Shown: positions 35,881 through 47,390 of the stretch, one piece after another | How positions within the stretch are numbered: the first letter of the stretch is position 1 | How the letters are laid out: the number at the start of each line of letters is the position of its first letter | Assembly: GCA_014898425.1 (NCBI GenBank) | Contig: RCSZ01000009.1 | Location: 2,264,373-2,328,372, forward strand | Source: Botryotinia globosa | Lineage: Eukaryota > Ascomycota > Leotiomycetes > Helotiales > Sclerotiniaceae | Length of the DNA: 64,000 nt | Direction: 5' to 3' | Notes under the pieces: model-generated | The model's database searches: none | What the model was told of the DNA's origin: nothing | Seen by the model: the letters and a program-made list of their open reading frames with translations, nothing else | Made by a program: the position numbers and the translations under genes

Positions 35881-37816
35881 TTCATAATACTTATTACCCT
35901 TTCAACTTTGTATGGTAATGAAAATGAACGTGGGAGTGCGGGAACGTGGGAATGTGGGAATGTGGGGTTGAAAAAGGCCGGGGAATGAGGGGAATTAGTG
36001 CAAAGCGGCAGAATAGGCGTAGCACGTGCTCGGGTATTGCGCCGTCATAAGGAAGCGGGCTTATAAAAAAGGAGCAAAGAGAATTCCTGCGAAAAATACA
36101 GCGAAGAATGTAGCGAAGTGGAAATTTCTGCCAACATCCATCGAGTGTTGTGACAGGATTATTTCCAATCTTCTTCATTCTCACCATAAAAACATTTGGT
36201 TAATGGAAAGGCCCATACGTGCCATGGCCTTGAGGTAACTTCATGCCGTATTGACCAAGAAAGCTATCAGTCCTGTCCAGCAAGTCATTCAAATAGAATC
36301 CTTTATTAAAACCCCAAAAATAAAAACCAAAAGCTAAAAAAACACTTACCTGCGTATATATTGAGTATACTTCAGAACTCCATAAATTCAAAAGTAAGGT
36401 ACCAGGTAGGTGTATCAACTACTGGTTGTTCAATAGTGGCAATACTACCTGGTAACTACCTAGGTAAGCTTACCAAATCATTCTAATCTGCCCACCAGGC
36501 CCACCTGCCCACCTGGTGGCCCACCTCGTACCCAAGGAAAGAATGCTAATCATATACAGCAAAATGAATTTCAATTTTCCACCCTCTTCGATACTTCTCG
36601 TGTCAATGATGCGCAAATCATTCAACATCGACATTGTCAACTTGACATAAACTAACAGATAACGTATCGAACTACTGAACTATCGATAATCATATCCTTG
36701 ATATGGGAGTCGGGCTGGCACATCATTGGCAACAGTTTCACACTCTTTGGTAAATTGTGAGCTTGCCTAGTATCCTACTGACTTTTGATCAACATTAACT
36801 TCCTCTCCTTAGGATCATCATTTTCCAGCATTCGCTATATTCTTCGCTCAATCTTGAACATAGTGCAATCAAGTGGACTCCTTGCGAATTGACTGGCTCA
36901 TTGTGCGACTACGGAACAGTCAACCTGCAGGCTCCGAGTTCAACACAAAAATATTAACAAGCATCACATATATATCTCGCCTTCTGTCTTCGACACCAGT
37001 CAAAGTCTTCTGGCATATGGCTCTGAATCGTACTGCCTAGCTGTGAAGGTGGAAATGATATCCAACTCAACTGCCATATCTGCAGTCCACCCCTCGAGCG
37101 AAACAAGCAAGCAAACAAACAAACAAACAAACGATATATAAGAGCTCAGGGAAGTTGAATATGGATTGGAAGTATGGAGCATCATACTGTCATGGAAGAT
37201 GATGTCGTACCATTTTCTCGGCCTCAACTGCCTTGGTGACTTTTTGTCATCAGATTTGATACCCGAATTCTCAACCCCAATCGCCCCAGCTTACATAAAA
37301 AGTGCTGCGTTGGATAATTTTCGAATTTCTGTGAAACCCATTCATGAGCATCCGTCTTATCATCACGGACACGTTAACAAACCATTTTTATGTCGGAGAT
37401 TTGCATCTAGCTTTGGTTGCATCAAAATAGGCAACATGCCTGCCGGTGACTATCGGACTCCGAGTCCATAGCATGCCGATTGACACTTCCTACCGCCTAT
37501 TCAACGTTACCTGACACTTGGCTTGCCTCTAGTATTGCCGGTTTGCGTCAGATCAAGATTTCACAATGGCATGATTGGCATCACTCTGCAAGAAAACTCT
37601 ACTGTAATTCTTTCCAAAATCAAGACTGAGTCGCTTGTTTTACTTTTGATAAAGGTAACCTTTACTCTCAAATAATTATGCGGCCACTTTATACCTCGGT
37701 GTATTACGCAAGGTACGATTTATATATTACTGTAAGTAGGTAATGACAACATGGTTATCCCGGTAATCTTATTTCATCAACATGTTCAGCATGGCGTTTG
37801 GTATGAATTCCGTCGA
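35881..37816. other. Intergenic, no convincing gene
   Basis: Normal composition. CCTAGGT/ACCAGGT motifs cluster at 36400-36470, and a (CAAA)n tract lies at about 37105-37132. Open frames at 36200-36418 (minus) and 37166-37471 (plus) have no recognisable features. Confidence 0.5.
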
Positions 37817-38160
37817 CAGAACTTAGTTATACCGGACTGAGATTTTCGATCAATCAAATTTGGTATATCTAAAATTCTAATATCAAAAATGATGGCCCAA
37901 ACTTTCTAATCAAAATTTATATCCGATTTCAGTTCCAAACCCCGATATTTTCGGAAAAATCATATGATTAAAGCGAATCATGTTTATTAATTAAAAAAAA
38001 GCTTATTCAGTTAAAATTACCATCAAAATTTATATCGGATTTACAAAAAAAGTGTTTGGTATATCAATATATCCAAAAAATCCGATATCACTATATAAAA
38101 AGTGTTCAAATAAGGAAATTATTCCGGTATATCCCAGTCCGGTATAGCCAAGTTTTTCTG
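37817..38160. mobile_element. 344-base MITE with Tc1/pogo-like terminal inverted repeats
   Basis: The left end CAGAACTTAGTTATACCGGA and the reverse complement of the right end (CAGAAAAACTTGGCTATACC) form imperfect inverted repeats of about 30 bases, sharing TATACCGGACTG. The right end is followed by TA; the matching TA on the left has changed to GA. There is no coding capacity. The size, CAG termini and TA target fit a non-autonomous Tc1/mariner (pogo) derivative. Confidence 0.65.
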
Positions 38161-39368
38161 TAGTTTTTATGGAGTTCGTAATCTTTCAGATGAACATCCA
38201 ACTACCAATGTTCGATGTGGAGGCCCCTGTTGAGAATCGTCCGTGTTCGAGACTATCTGATGATCTTTTGCTTACCAACGACGATTTCATGATGAAAGCC
38301 AAGCAGTATTCATATATTCTCAACCCATATCTACGATCTTTTTACTGGGAATGAGCTCGGAGCTTTCGGACTACCATTTATGATTCTCTTATATAAAAAT
38401 TTCATTGGATGTAAGTTTCATCGGCTGATTCTCTTCCTTTACGAAGTAATGATATGCGTAATTCTCTATTGTCAAGCTACCGGTACATTGTGAGAATGTG
38501 ACACAAGCTAGTAACTTGAAGTCTCGCACATCAATGCTTACAAAGTGAAGTACCGTGTGGGGACCAATTGTGTACCACGACAAGGTGTTTTGCATGCCAA
38601 TTTTCTGGGGATCAAAATGATTCCATTTTTAGTTGTATGCAAATCCACCACATACCACCACCCTTTGTTGAGCCCTTCCTTTGAGCCTATGAGCCTGTCT
38701 TCATCTGACATGTTATTTACGTCGAATATACTTTCCCAGCATCTAGCAGAGACCCTTCCTCAGTCCCTGTTCCGTAATTCTCACGTTGCCCGAGTTAATG
38801 ATTGCATCGCGTATTTAGCAAGCCTTGAAGATAATGAATGCATTGCTTCTGGAGTTATTCTTTGAAATCCATTTACCTTCTTTTCCATCTTGTCACACAA
38901 GCTTCGCCGTTAACACGCGGCGTCAAATATTCATGCATGATTCAATCTGAGATGGTGCCATAGTGATCATCTGGAATACATAGTTGCAAATCCCTTGGCC
39001 TCTCCATGGGGTTTCCACGCCGTGGTGTCTGTGGAGCCTTTCATCTGCCGGGGCATGGCTTTGGGGATTAAGTGGAAGTACCGATCGAGAGACTAACGAT
39101 CATGCATTTGCTTGGATCCAGGATTGACGTTCCCGACAGTCGAGTATCGTGGGCTTCATTATTGGTTGCATGGCATGAAAGTTTCATTCTTCATCACACA
39201 AGAAACCTTCCATGATTTCCCTTGTCAGTTCCCTGCATATGCACTTTGAAAAGACGATTGATAATTAATTCGCTTTTGTCATTCATTGGCTTGCTCTCGA
39301 AATTCGTGCTACGCATAGTTTTATTAACCTTAGCAACACCTACGCAACACCTACGCAACACCTGCGTA
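38161..39368. other. Intergenic, no convincing gene
   Basis: Short open frames only. Just before 39369 an 11-base unit CTACGCAACAC is repeated about three times (39331-39366). Confidence 0.45.
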
Positions 39369-39791
39369 CAGTGGGAGCAATTGAAATAGCAACACGCTAA
39401 TAAAATTAAACTCAATCGAATATCATTCAACACTGCCCTTATCAAAAAAAATAACTCAAACTTTTTTTTTTTCGTAATATAAAGTTTTATTACCGGCCTT
39501 TGATTATTATCTTTCAAGGATTTTTAGAGTTCTCATAACCTATAGAAATTAGATTTACGGAGTAGTATTTAATAATGCATGTGATTTTTTAATAGAATAC
39601 TTCTAACTCAAATAATTGAATTTCAAATATAATTGGTGGATTCATTTGAAAAGAAAACCATCATAGTATTTACTTGTATCAAATATAAACTAAAGCATTT
39701 AATTAGGTTTTTTCATTAATGTTCGTATTTTCCGTGATTCCTCATCAGGCTTAGACTTCAATTAGAGTGTTGCCATTTCAATTGCTCCCCG
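39369..39791. mobile_element. 423-base MITE upstream of the catalase gene
   Basis: The left end CAGTGGGAGCAATTGAAATA and the right end match in inverted orientation (right end ATTAGAGTGTTGCC...CTCCCCG), about 33 bases with few mismatches. TA lies on both sides (39367-39368 and 39792-39793). It is non-coding with an AT-rich core. It is typical of a Tc1/pogo-type MITE and sits about 120 bases upstream of the catalase TATA box. Confidence 0.7.
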
Positions 39792-39910
39792 TACAATTGC
39801 ATGTTCGTGATCTTATTTCTCATGGGTCCGCCGAGGAGGGAATGCGATGATCTTACCTTGCAATTATCATATTAAATACCTCTTATGATATAGTGCTAGA
39901 ACTTTTTGCA

Positions 39911-39920
39911 TATAAAAAGG
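39911..39920 (+). promoter_or_regulatory. TATA box of the catalase gene
   Basis: TATAAAAAGG lies 94 bases upstream of the catalase ATG at 40005. Confidence 0.7.
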
Positions 39921-40004
39921 CTTTCCCAACTTATCATGTCACCACTTTTACATCATTAGTTTTTCTTCTAAAGCTAGCTAGCTTGTGTTATTAGTTCTGT
40001 CGAG

Positions 40005-42459
40005 ATGTACTTGGCAACAGTCCTAAGCCTCGTGGGCTTAGTCGCAGCTCAATGTCCATACGGAATGGATAGCCAACCCCAAAAGCGCGAATCTAACAAT
40101 GCTCAAACCAGGAGCTCTAGTTTCTTAGATCAGTTTACAATAAATGACACCAATACATACTTCACTACCGATGCAGGTGGGCCTATACAAGAGGATACTA
40201 GTTTAAAAGCTGGTGTGAGGGGCCCGACACTACTTGAAGATTTCATCTTTCGTCAAAAGATACAACACTTCGACCATGAACGGGTATGTATTTACTTCTC
40301 TACAGTCAATGGCTTTACTAACTTATTGCAAAGGTACCAGAACGTGCCGTGCATGCTAGAGGTGCCGGTAAGCACTGCATCATATCTCCTGGTCGATTAT
40401 TATTGACATTTGTGTAGGCGCACATGGTGTTTTCACAAGTTATGGAAACTACAGCAACATAACGGCAGCTAGCTTTCTGAATCAAGAGGGCAAAGAAACA
40501 CCTGTTTTTGTACGATTCTCCACTGTTGGTGGAAGTCGAGGTAGTGCTGATACCGCACGCGACGTCCATGGCTTTGCCACTAGGTTCTATACTGATGAAG
40601 GAAATTTTGGTATAAAAATTGTTCTTATCTCGTTAACGCTGAAAAACTTACGAATTTTTAGATATTGTTGGGAATAACATCCCTGTTTTCTTCATTCAGG
40701 ATGCAATCCTCTTCCCTGATCTAGTTCACGCTGTCAAGCCATCTCCGGACAACGAAATACCTCAAGCAGCAACAGCACACGATTCTGCTTGGGACTTTTT
40801 TAGTCAGCAACCAAGCACACTACATACACTCTTTTGGGCCATGGCCGGAAATGGAATCCCAAGATCATTCCGCCACATGGATGGGTTTGGTATTCACACA
40901 TTTCGCTTGGTCACTGATGCTGGTACTTCCAAACTAGTCAAATGGCATTGGAAGAGTAAGCAAGGAAAGGCAAGCTTGGTCTGGGAGGAAGCTCAAGTAC
41001 TTGCTGGGAAAAACGCAGACTTCCACAGAAAAGATTTGTGGGATGCTATTGAGAGCGGCAATGGCCCTGAATGGGAGCTCGGAATTCAGATTGTGGAGGA
41101 AGAAGATGTGTTGAAGTTTGGATTTGATCTTTTAGATCCCACAAAGATCCTTCCTGAAGAGCTTGTTCCAGTGCAAAAGATTGGAGTCATGAAATTGGAT
41201 GCTAACCCTCGAAATTACTTCGCGGAAACCGAGCAAGTTATGGTAAGAAAATTTCCTGCATCCTGAAAGACTGGCGTGTCCAAAGCTATGAATTGCCCTC
41301 CAAAAACCAAAGACATGAAATACTCAAACGCTTTGATTGCCATTCTACTATTCAGACTATTGGAAACACTATGGGAATTATCACGCTGATCGTAATCTAG
41401 TTCCAACCAGGGCACATAGTGCGTGGTATTGATTTTACGGATGATCCACTTCTGCAAGGACGCATATATTCATACCTCGATACACAATTAAATCGTCATG
41501 GTGGACCAAATTTCGAGCAACTGCCTATCAACCGCCCCGTTGTTCCTGTTCACAACAACAATCGTGATGGTGCGGCGCAACTATATATCCCTCTTAACAC
41601 TGCTGCTTATTCTCCAAATACTCTCAATGATGGGGCTCCAAAGCAAGCAAATCAAACAATCGGTAGAGGATTCTTCACAGCTCCTGGGAGAACGGTCTCA
41701 GGTAATCTGGTAAGAGAGGTCTCGTCAACTTTCTCAGACGTTTGGTCTCAAGCCAGGCTATTCTACAATTCTCTCATCCCAGCAGAACAACAATTCCTCA
41801 TTAACGCGATCCGATTCGAAACTTCTCAACTTACATCTAGTGTTGTGAAATCAAATGTCCTCATTCAATTGAATCGCGTTTCACACGATCTTGCCGCACG
41901 TGTCGCTTCGGTCTTGAATCTACCAGTTCCGGAAGCAGATAACACTTACTACAATGATAACAAGACTGCCTTCGTCACCATATTTGGCAATGAGCTCCCA
42001 ACGATAGCAACACTCAACATCGGAGTCTTGGTGAGTGTTAAAAACAATGCAACTTTAACACAAGCAGCCAATCTCGCAACATCGTTTTCGACATCCGGGG
42101 TAAATGTCAAAGTCATAGGGGAACTCCTGACGAACGGAGTGGATGCCACCTATAGTGCATCAGATGCGACACTATTTGATGGTATCATCGTAACTGATGG
42201 TGCCGAAACTTTGTTCACAAACGGTTCAAAATCAACATACTTTCCAGCAGACCGACCTCGTCAGATTTTGTTGGATGCGTACAATTGGGGAAAGCCTGTG
42301 GGAATTTTGGGAAATGCGAGAACGGCATTGAATGTTGCGTCAATCTCTGCTGGACCAGGTGTTTATAGTAATTCAACGAGTGTGGGTGCACTTGTCAAGG
42401 AGTTTGAAGCCGGATTGAAGACTTTCAGGTTCGTCAATAGGTTTGTCTTGGATGATTGA
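40005..42459 (+). CDS. Secreted large-subunit heme catalase
   Basis: Five exons (40005-40283, 40334-40367, 40418-40609, 40662-41242, 41401-42459) join in phase to 714 residues, the usual size of large-subunit fungal catalases. The signal peptide is [15 protein letters not shown]. Catalytic His lies in [15 protein letters not shown], split by the second intron. The distal Asn region is [13 protein letters not shown], and the proximal heme Tyr is in [13 protein letters not shown]. The C-terminal flavodoxin/GATase-like domain typical of large catalases starts near [12 protein letters not shown]. Introns are 50, 50, 52 and 158 bases. The enzyme would destroy hydrogen peroxide outside the cell or in the wall, a common need of plant-infecting fungi. 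It is convergent with the dehydrogenase gene, 287 bases away. A MITE lies in the upstream region. Confidence 0.96.
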
Positions 42460-42746
42460 AGGAAACTGTCTATGGTTGGCTTGAAAAATGTATCTCAAAC
42501 TCTACTCATGTTCAACCAATGATATTATAGAACAGATATCATGATCATTTCCATAACCAGAGCAAACTTTTGTTTCTATAAACTTTGAGTGCCTAAAATT
42601 CTGAGATTTTTCAATTACATTTGTGACTAATATTGATCATGAATTCGATCGTCATTTCATCTTTCTCTTCACCACATATATGCTTTTACGCTTGATTGTA
42701 ATTGTTGATTTGGAAAACAAAACGAAATTTAAGGGTAGAAAGAAGT

Positions 42747-44139
42747 TTAATGCCCTGGCTCAAATATTACCTTGTGCACCTGCATTTTGTTAAAGATATC
42801 ATATCCTTCGACGACTTTACTCAAGGGCATAATCTTATCAGTCATGAAACTGTATCCTATTAGAACTATACTCTAGGATGTTTTCAGGATCGGATTGGAG
42901 AAACTCACTCAAGTTTATCTTGGTTCTTTTTAAGAACCTCCATGGCTTCTGGGAAAACACTTCGAACTGGACATCGTCCAAATTGTGATTTCACGTTCTT
43001 GCCATAGGCCTCCATGCCTGACCAAGGAATATCTTCTTGCTGCACACCTATAATCGCAGTTTGTTAACAAGATGACATTTCTAACCCAAGAAATATACTA
43101 ACCGAAGCTCGCGATTGTTCCCCATGGCCGCAGCAGATCAAATCCAGTTCTCAGTGCATCTGCATGACCGACACCCTCAATGACGCAATCAGCACCTCTT
43201 CCATCAGTCAATTCTTTTACTCGCTTCGTCAATTCTTCTTTGCTCGTTTGATCGTTCCACGGTTCTGCGCCCAACTTTTTAGCCAATTCCAACCGACTCT
43301 CCACACGATCAATAGCTATCACGATCTTTGGTTTGTACTCCAAAGCATTGATCAGGGCACAAAGACCAACCGGTCCACACCCGATTAAAACCACAACACT
43401 ATTACTTATGGTTTCTTGCGACATTCCATCAAAAGCATTCCTGGCGGCAAAATACCCGGTAGGGAAGATGTCTGCCATCAAAACTAGCTTTTTCTCACCA
43501 ATGCCCTCTGGAGCTTTTACAGCTGTTGCATCTGCCAATGGCACTCTCATATACTCGGCTTGACCGCCATCTAGTAAAGGACATCCGAACAACAAACATT
43601 TTTCGCATCGCGACGAGTACCCTCTTATACAATAAAAGCATTCACCACAAGACACGGTGAATGGCATGACAACCAAGTCGCCTTTCTTATGTACCTTTAC
43701 ATCGTTTCCTAATTCAACGATCGTACCTGCGGTCTCATGACCCATGATGAAGCCTGTCTTCGAAGCTTGGTGTCCCCTGAAAACGTGGAGTTCGCTGTAA
43801 AATCGATCAATTTCAAGCTTCCTGGCCAAAGGTTTACAATGCAAGGTCCACTTACCTTCCACACAATGCCGAGTACTTGACCTTGATTATTACATCCGTC
43901 TGATCCACGATTTTTGGGACGGGTCGATCTTCGAGTCGAACATCGAGAGTTCCATGGAATACCACGGCTTTCATAGTTTCTTGAGTCATCTTTATGAAAG
44001 ACTTCGATGCTTGTATGAGGTTTGAGTATTTGAAAACAGATTTGAAAAGAGATTTGAAAAGAGATTTGAAAAGAGATTTGAAAAGAGATTTGAAAAGAGA
44101 TTTGAAGATGGATGATTTCAATATCCTGTGAGCAGCCAA
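42747..44139 (-). CDS. Zinc-dependent medium-chain alcohol dehydrogenase with FKSL-repeat leader
   Basis: Exons 43856-44139, 43103-43794, 42909-43047 and 42747-42849 join in phase. From ATG 44139 the product is 405 residues. From the internal ATG at 43989 (MTQETMKAVVF) it is 355, the usual family size. Catalytic zinc ligands lie in ALCGSELHVFRGH and GHETAGTIVE. The structural zinc lobe is CGECFYCIRGYSSRCEKC, and the NAD(P) site is IGCGPVGLCAL. The 50-residue leader contains repeated FKSL units encoded by a 12-base minisatellite. It is basic and amphipathic, so could be a mitochondrial presequence, or it may be untranslated leader. The last acceptor (GATACAG at 42850) was chosen because the nearer AATAG breaks phase. 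The substrate is not predictable, though formaldehyde or short alcohols are known for relatives. Divergent from the lactonase-like gene. Confidence 0.9.
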
Positions 44140-44667
44140 CCTAATAAACGACTTTCCACAATACCTCGGAAACTTGTTTTAATGATTATTTAACTTCATT
44201 ACCGGGATATGCGGGGTGATCAATTCGAGGAGGGGTAATTAGTGGGGGCTTATTTTGTTCTTACCAAATTCTCTCGAAAATCATCTTTTGGCTTGAGTTG
44301 GCGAGGTTGGGTCGAATTTTAGTCAGTTAGTTTCTTTTTGTTCTTTTATCGCCCACATCTAGCATCTCATAACTCACCTGAGTTCACAGCTTACATGTTT
44401 ACCTGAATGTACTAACTAATATTTGCAATTGTGTCGTCGTCCCAGGTTAAAGCATTGTACATAAGATATGATAGCTGAAAACAAGGTCGCACTGGTTCCA
44501 TAAAGCGGGGTCGAGTGGATCATATTGATCACCGGTGTAAGAATTCATAGAGATCTCCCCACCAGATCTCAATCTTCAAAAATCCTATTTATATCAGATA
44601 CTAATATCATAACATTAAATTCAAGTATTCAACTCTTCAAACAACCATTCCGATCACATATAGAACA
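44140..44667. other. Divergent promoter region
   Basis: 528 bases between the divergent dehydrogenase and metallo-beta-lactamase genes. They could be co-regulated, which is inference. No gene inside. Confidence 0.4.
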
Positions 44668-45807
44668 ATGGCAGGAATACAACGAGCTCTCGATTCAGGC
44701 GCAGTACCTGCCCATGTTTCCAATGTCTGTCCTCCAGGCACGCGAGCATATTTACTCGAACTCGGATGGCTAGAATGTGACGAGGGGTTTGTGACAAGAG
44801 GTGGTAACACATCGTTAAAGTCTACAGAAGGAGAGAAGTTCGTGAACAAGCGAAGAGAACTACCAATATATGCCATATTAATTGATCACCCTTTCGAAGG
44901 TGTAATACTTTGGGAAACAGGATGTGGGGTTGATTATCCTGAAGTTTGGGGTCCACAAGTAATCGATGTTTTTGCACGAATCAAGTATGAACCAAGACAC
45001 GAATTGAAAGCAGCAATTGAAGCAACAGGACACAAATTGGAAGATGTCAAAAAGATGTAGGCTTCCTTTGATAGACGAGCTAAGAAGATATACTTACCGA
45101 ACGATAGAATTCTGGGCCATCTGCATTTGGACCACGCAGGTGGATTGGATCAATTCCTGGAGAGAAAGGATGTCGAGATTTGGGTTCATGATAAAGAGTT
45201 GCGTTCGGCATTTTGGTCTGTTGCCACTGGTGCCGATGTTGGGGTCTATTTAAAACATTATTTGGATGTAAGTTACTCTCTTGCTATGATTGATGTCTCG
45301 TCAAATGCTGATTCCGAAAAGCTATCGTTGAATTGGAAGACATTTGATGAGAGAACCGTCGACTTTTGTCAAGGAATTACTCTCCATCACCTTCCTGGTC
45401 ACACAGATGGTCTCGTGGGAATGCAATTGAACCTTCCGGAGACTGGAACATTCTTTTTTATCAGTGACCATTGTCACGTCATTGAAAATGTTGGTGAAAT
45501 TCCTCCTTATTTTGGTCAATGTTATAATCTACGGAGTATTAACAACATGACAGTGGCAAGATGGAGTACCTCAAGGATGGCTAGCACGGTATGAAATGCT
45601 TGATACCACTGAACGAAAAAAGGAAGCTAATATGAAATTACAGTGATCATCCAGCTTGGTTCCAAAGTACCCAGCGATTGAAACGGTTGGAATCTACAAC
45701 CAAAGGTCGAGTGATACCAGGGCATGATAAAGAGACATTTCTACAGCTTCAAGGTGAGATAAATGATGGAAAAGGTTATCTAGCATAATCAATTAGGACA
45801 TGTATAA
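44668..45807 (+). CDS. Metallo-beta-lactamase fold hydrolase, AttM/lactonase-like
   Basis: Six exons (44668-45056, 45108-45267, 45322-45489, 45554-45588, 45644-45753, 45797-45807) join in phase to 290 residues. The metal-binding motif is complete as HLHLDHAGG, created by splicing across the first intron. It is followed by HLPGHTDG (third His), SDHCH (a metal-bridging position) and IPGHDKE near the end. The segment WQDGVPQGWLARDHPAWF is characteristic of fungal relatives of N-acyl-homoserine lactonases. The second intron is 54 bases, divisible by three, so an unspliced reading would also stay open. The enzyme probably hydrolyses a lactone or ester in the cytoplasm; the substrate is unknown. 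Divergent partner of the dehydrogenase. Confidence 0.9.
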
Positions 45808-47390
45808 CTATGTGGTAAGATTGCATCAGGAATAAATACAATCTTAAACCCTCCATGTTTTATCCCTTTTGAAAAAGCCTGTGTAACTGCTACCTTTGCT
45901 CCCGAAAGGATCAACATTCTTTAGTAAATTAAGATCTTTCCTAATATTGAAAATGTTTCAAACTTTTAGACAGTCCTGGTGAAATTGATACGAAGTAATC
46001 GCTTCATCAAAACCACTTGAGGATTTTTCAAACCCTTCAACTAGGTAGAATCTCGAATCACCTATGGTTAGGTATCTTTAAATGAGGCAAGGAAGGTACA
46101 CTTCGCAATACCCGAGCCAGCACTTGTCTTCTCGCAATACAAAAATGTGATGAATTCCGCGACATACTCTTACGTTGAAAGACATTGAATTTCATCTCTT
46201 GAATTCTATGACATCAGATAGTCTCTGGTTCGAAGAAAGTATTATCAGGACTTCCTGTTGTATTTTCACCAAAGTTATTGGACCAGAGAGGATTCAGATG
46301 ATATACACCAATTTGATACTCAATGTCCCCTGTAGAGCCACAAAGCAAAGTGAGAAGAGGAAACCGCCCACAGGCACACATAGCCGTAGATGGAAGAGTG
46401 AGGGTTTTAAGTGTATATTAAAAATATGGCTGGGGTTTCACTGTTTCAGCCGTATGATATTCAGGGAGACGGCTTGTTGAGATGTAAGATAAGAAATGAG
46501 CAAGGAACGTCTGAAGCAAAGGTAATCACCACGTAGAAAGCAACTTTACAATCACTTCGAGATTCGTGCAGTACTGCTGTGAAAATGCGATAGAAGAAAG
46601 ACGGGAAAATGGTTTGGATAAAACGTTGAAGAAGTGAATACAATTGGGGCAAGGCACTTATTAGAATAGTCGGCATTGCATTCTTCTTAGATATTGTAAC
46701 CTAGGTTATGTTATCTTATGAGTATCTATCTCATGGATTACCTAGATACAAGGTATACTCTATCGTGATTCGTCAGACTTTAGGTACGTACCTTGACTTC
46801 CAAGGTTATTAGTATTAGTATTAGTTACTTCGTAGACTCACCAACTGTAACATTCTTCTTTCAGCTCAGGCCATTTCAAAGCAAAACCTTGTACTACATA
46901 CAGTCCAGTCTACAGTATCACAAGTCAAACATCGGAAGATAAAAGCCCATTCGGGAAAAAAGAAGAAGAACCAATCAATCAATTCGATTTTCATCATTTC
47001 ACACAAATTAATAATAATGCACCATTCAAAACCCCCCAAAAATCTTATTCCTGGGAATTTGCGTTGATCTTCCATACTATAGACAGTACTAAGCAAAAAA
47101 ACCTTGGAAACTTTCTTCTGATCCTTCATCATTCTTCCTCCTCTTACTCCTTTCGACTTCTTACTACTACTATCTACCTACCACCACCTCCGAGGGAGAA
47201 AAGTCCATTACATTCCGTTCTACTTCTAGAATCAGTCATATCACTAGCAAATGCATATCGAAAGAAACTATATAGAAATCTTTACATTCCACTGCGAGAA
47301 CCTGATGCGACCATCCAAGAATCACCAAAAGTTACATCGAAATTATCGTTCCCAAATTCGAGCTGACGCTGAACGTCGTCGTGGTGCACC
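45808..47390. other. Long upstream region of the kinase gene
   Basis: 1.6 kb without a convincing gene. CCTAGGT and related motifs cluster at 46700-46800 (AACCTAGGTT, TACCTAGATA, GGTACGTACC). The last few hundred bases are pyrimidine-rich and probably form a long 5' leader with short upstream open frames. Confidence 0.45.

Noticed and set aside
37166..37471. 101-residue plus-strand open frame
   Set aside because: No family features, poor start context and next to simple repeats; likely chance.
46175..47132. Open frames on both strands upstream of the kinase
   Set aside because: Short, overlapping, without recognisable content; more likely leader and promoter DNA.
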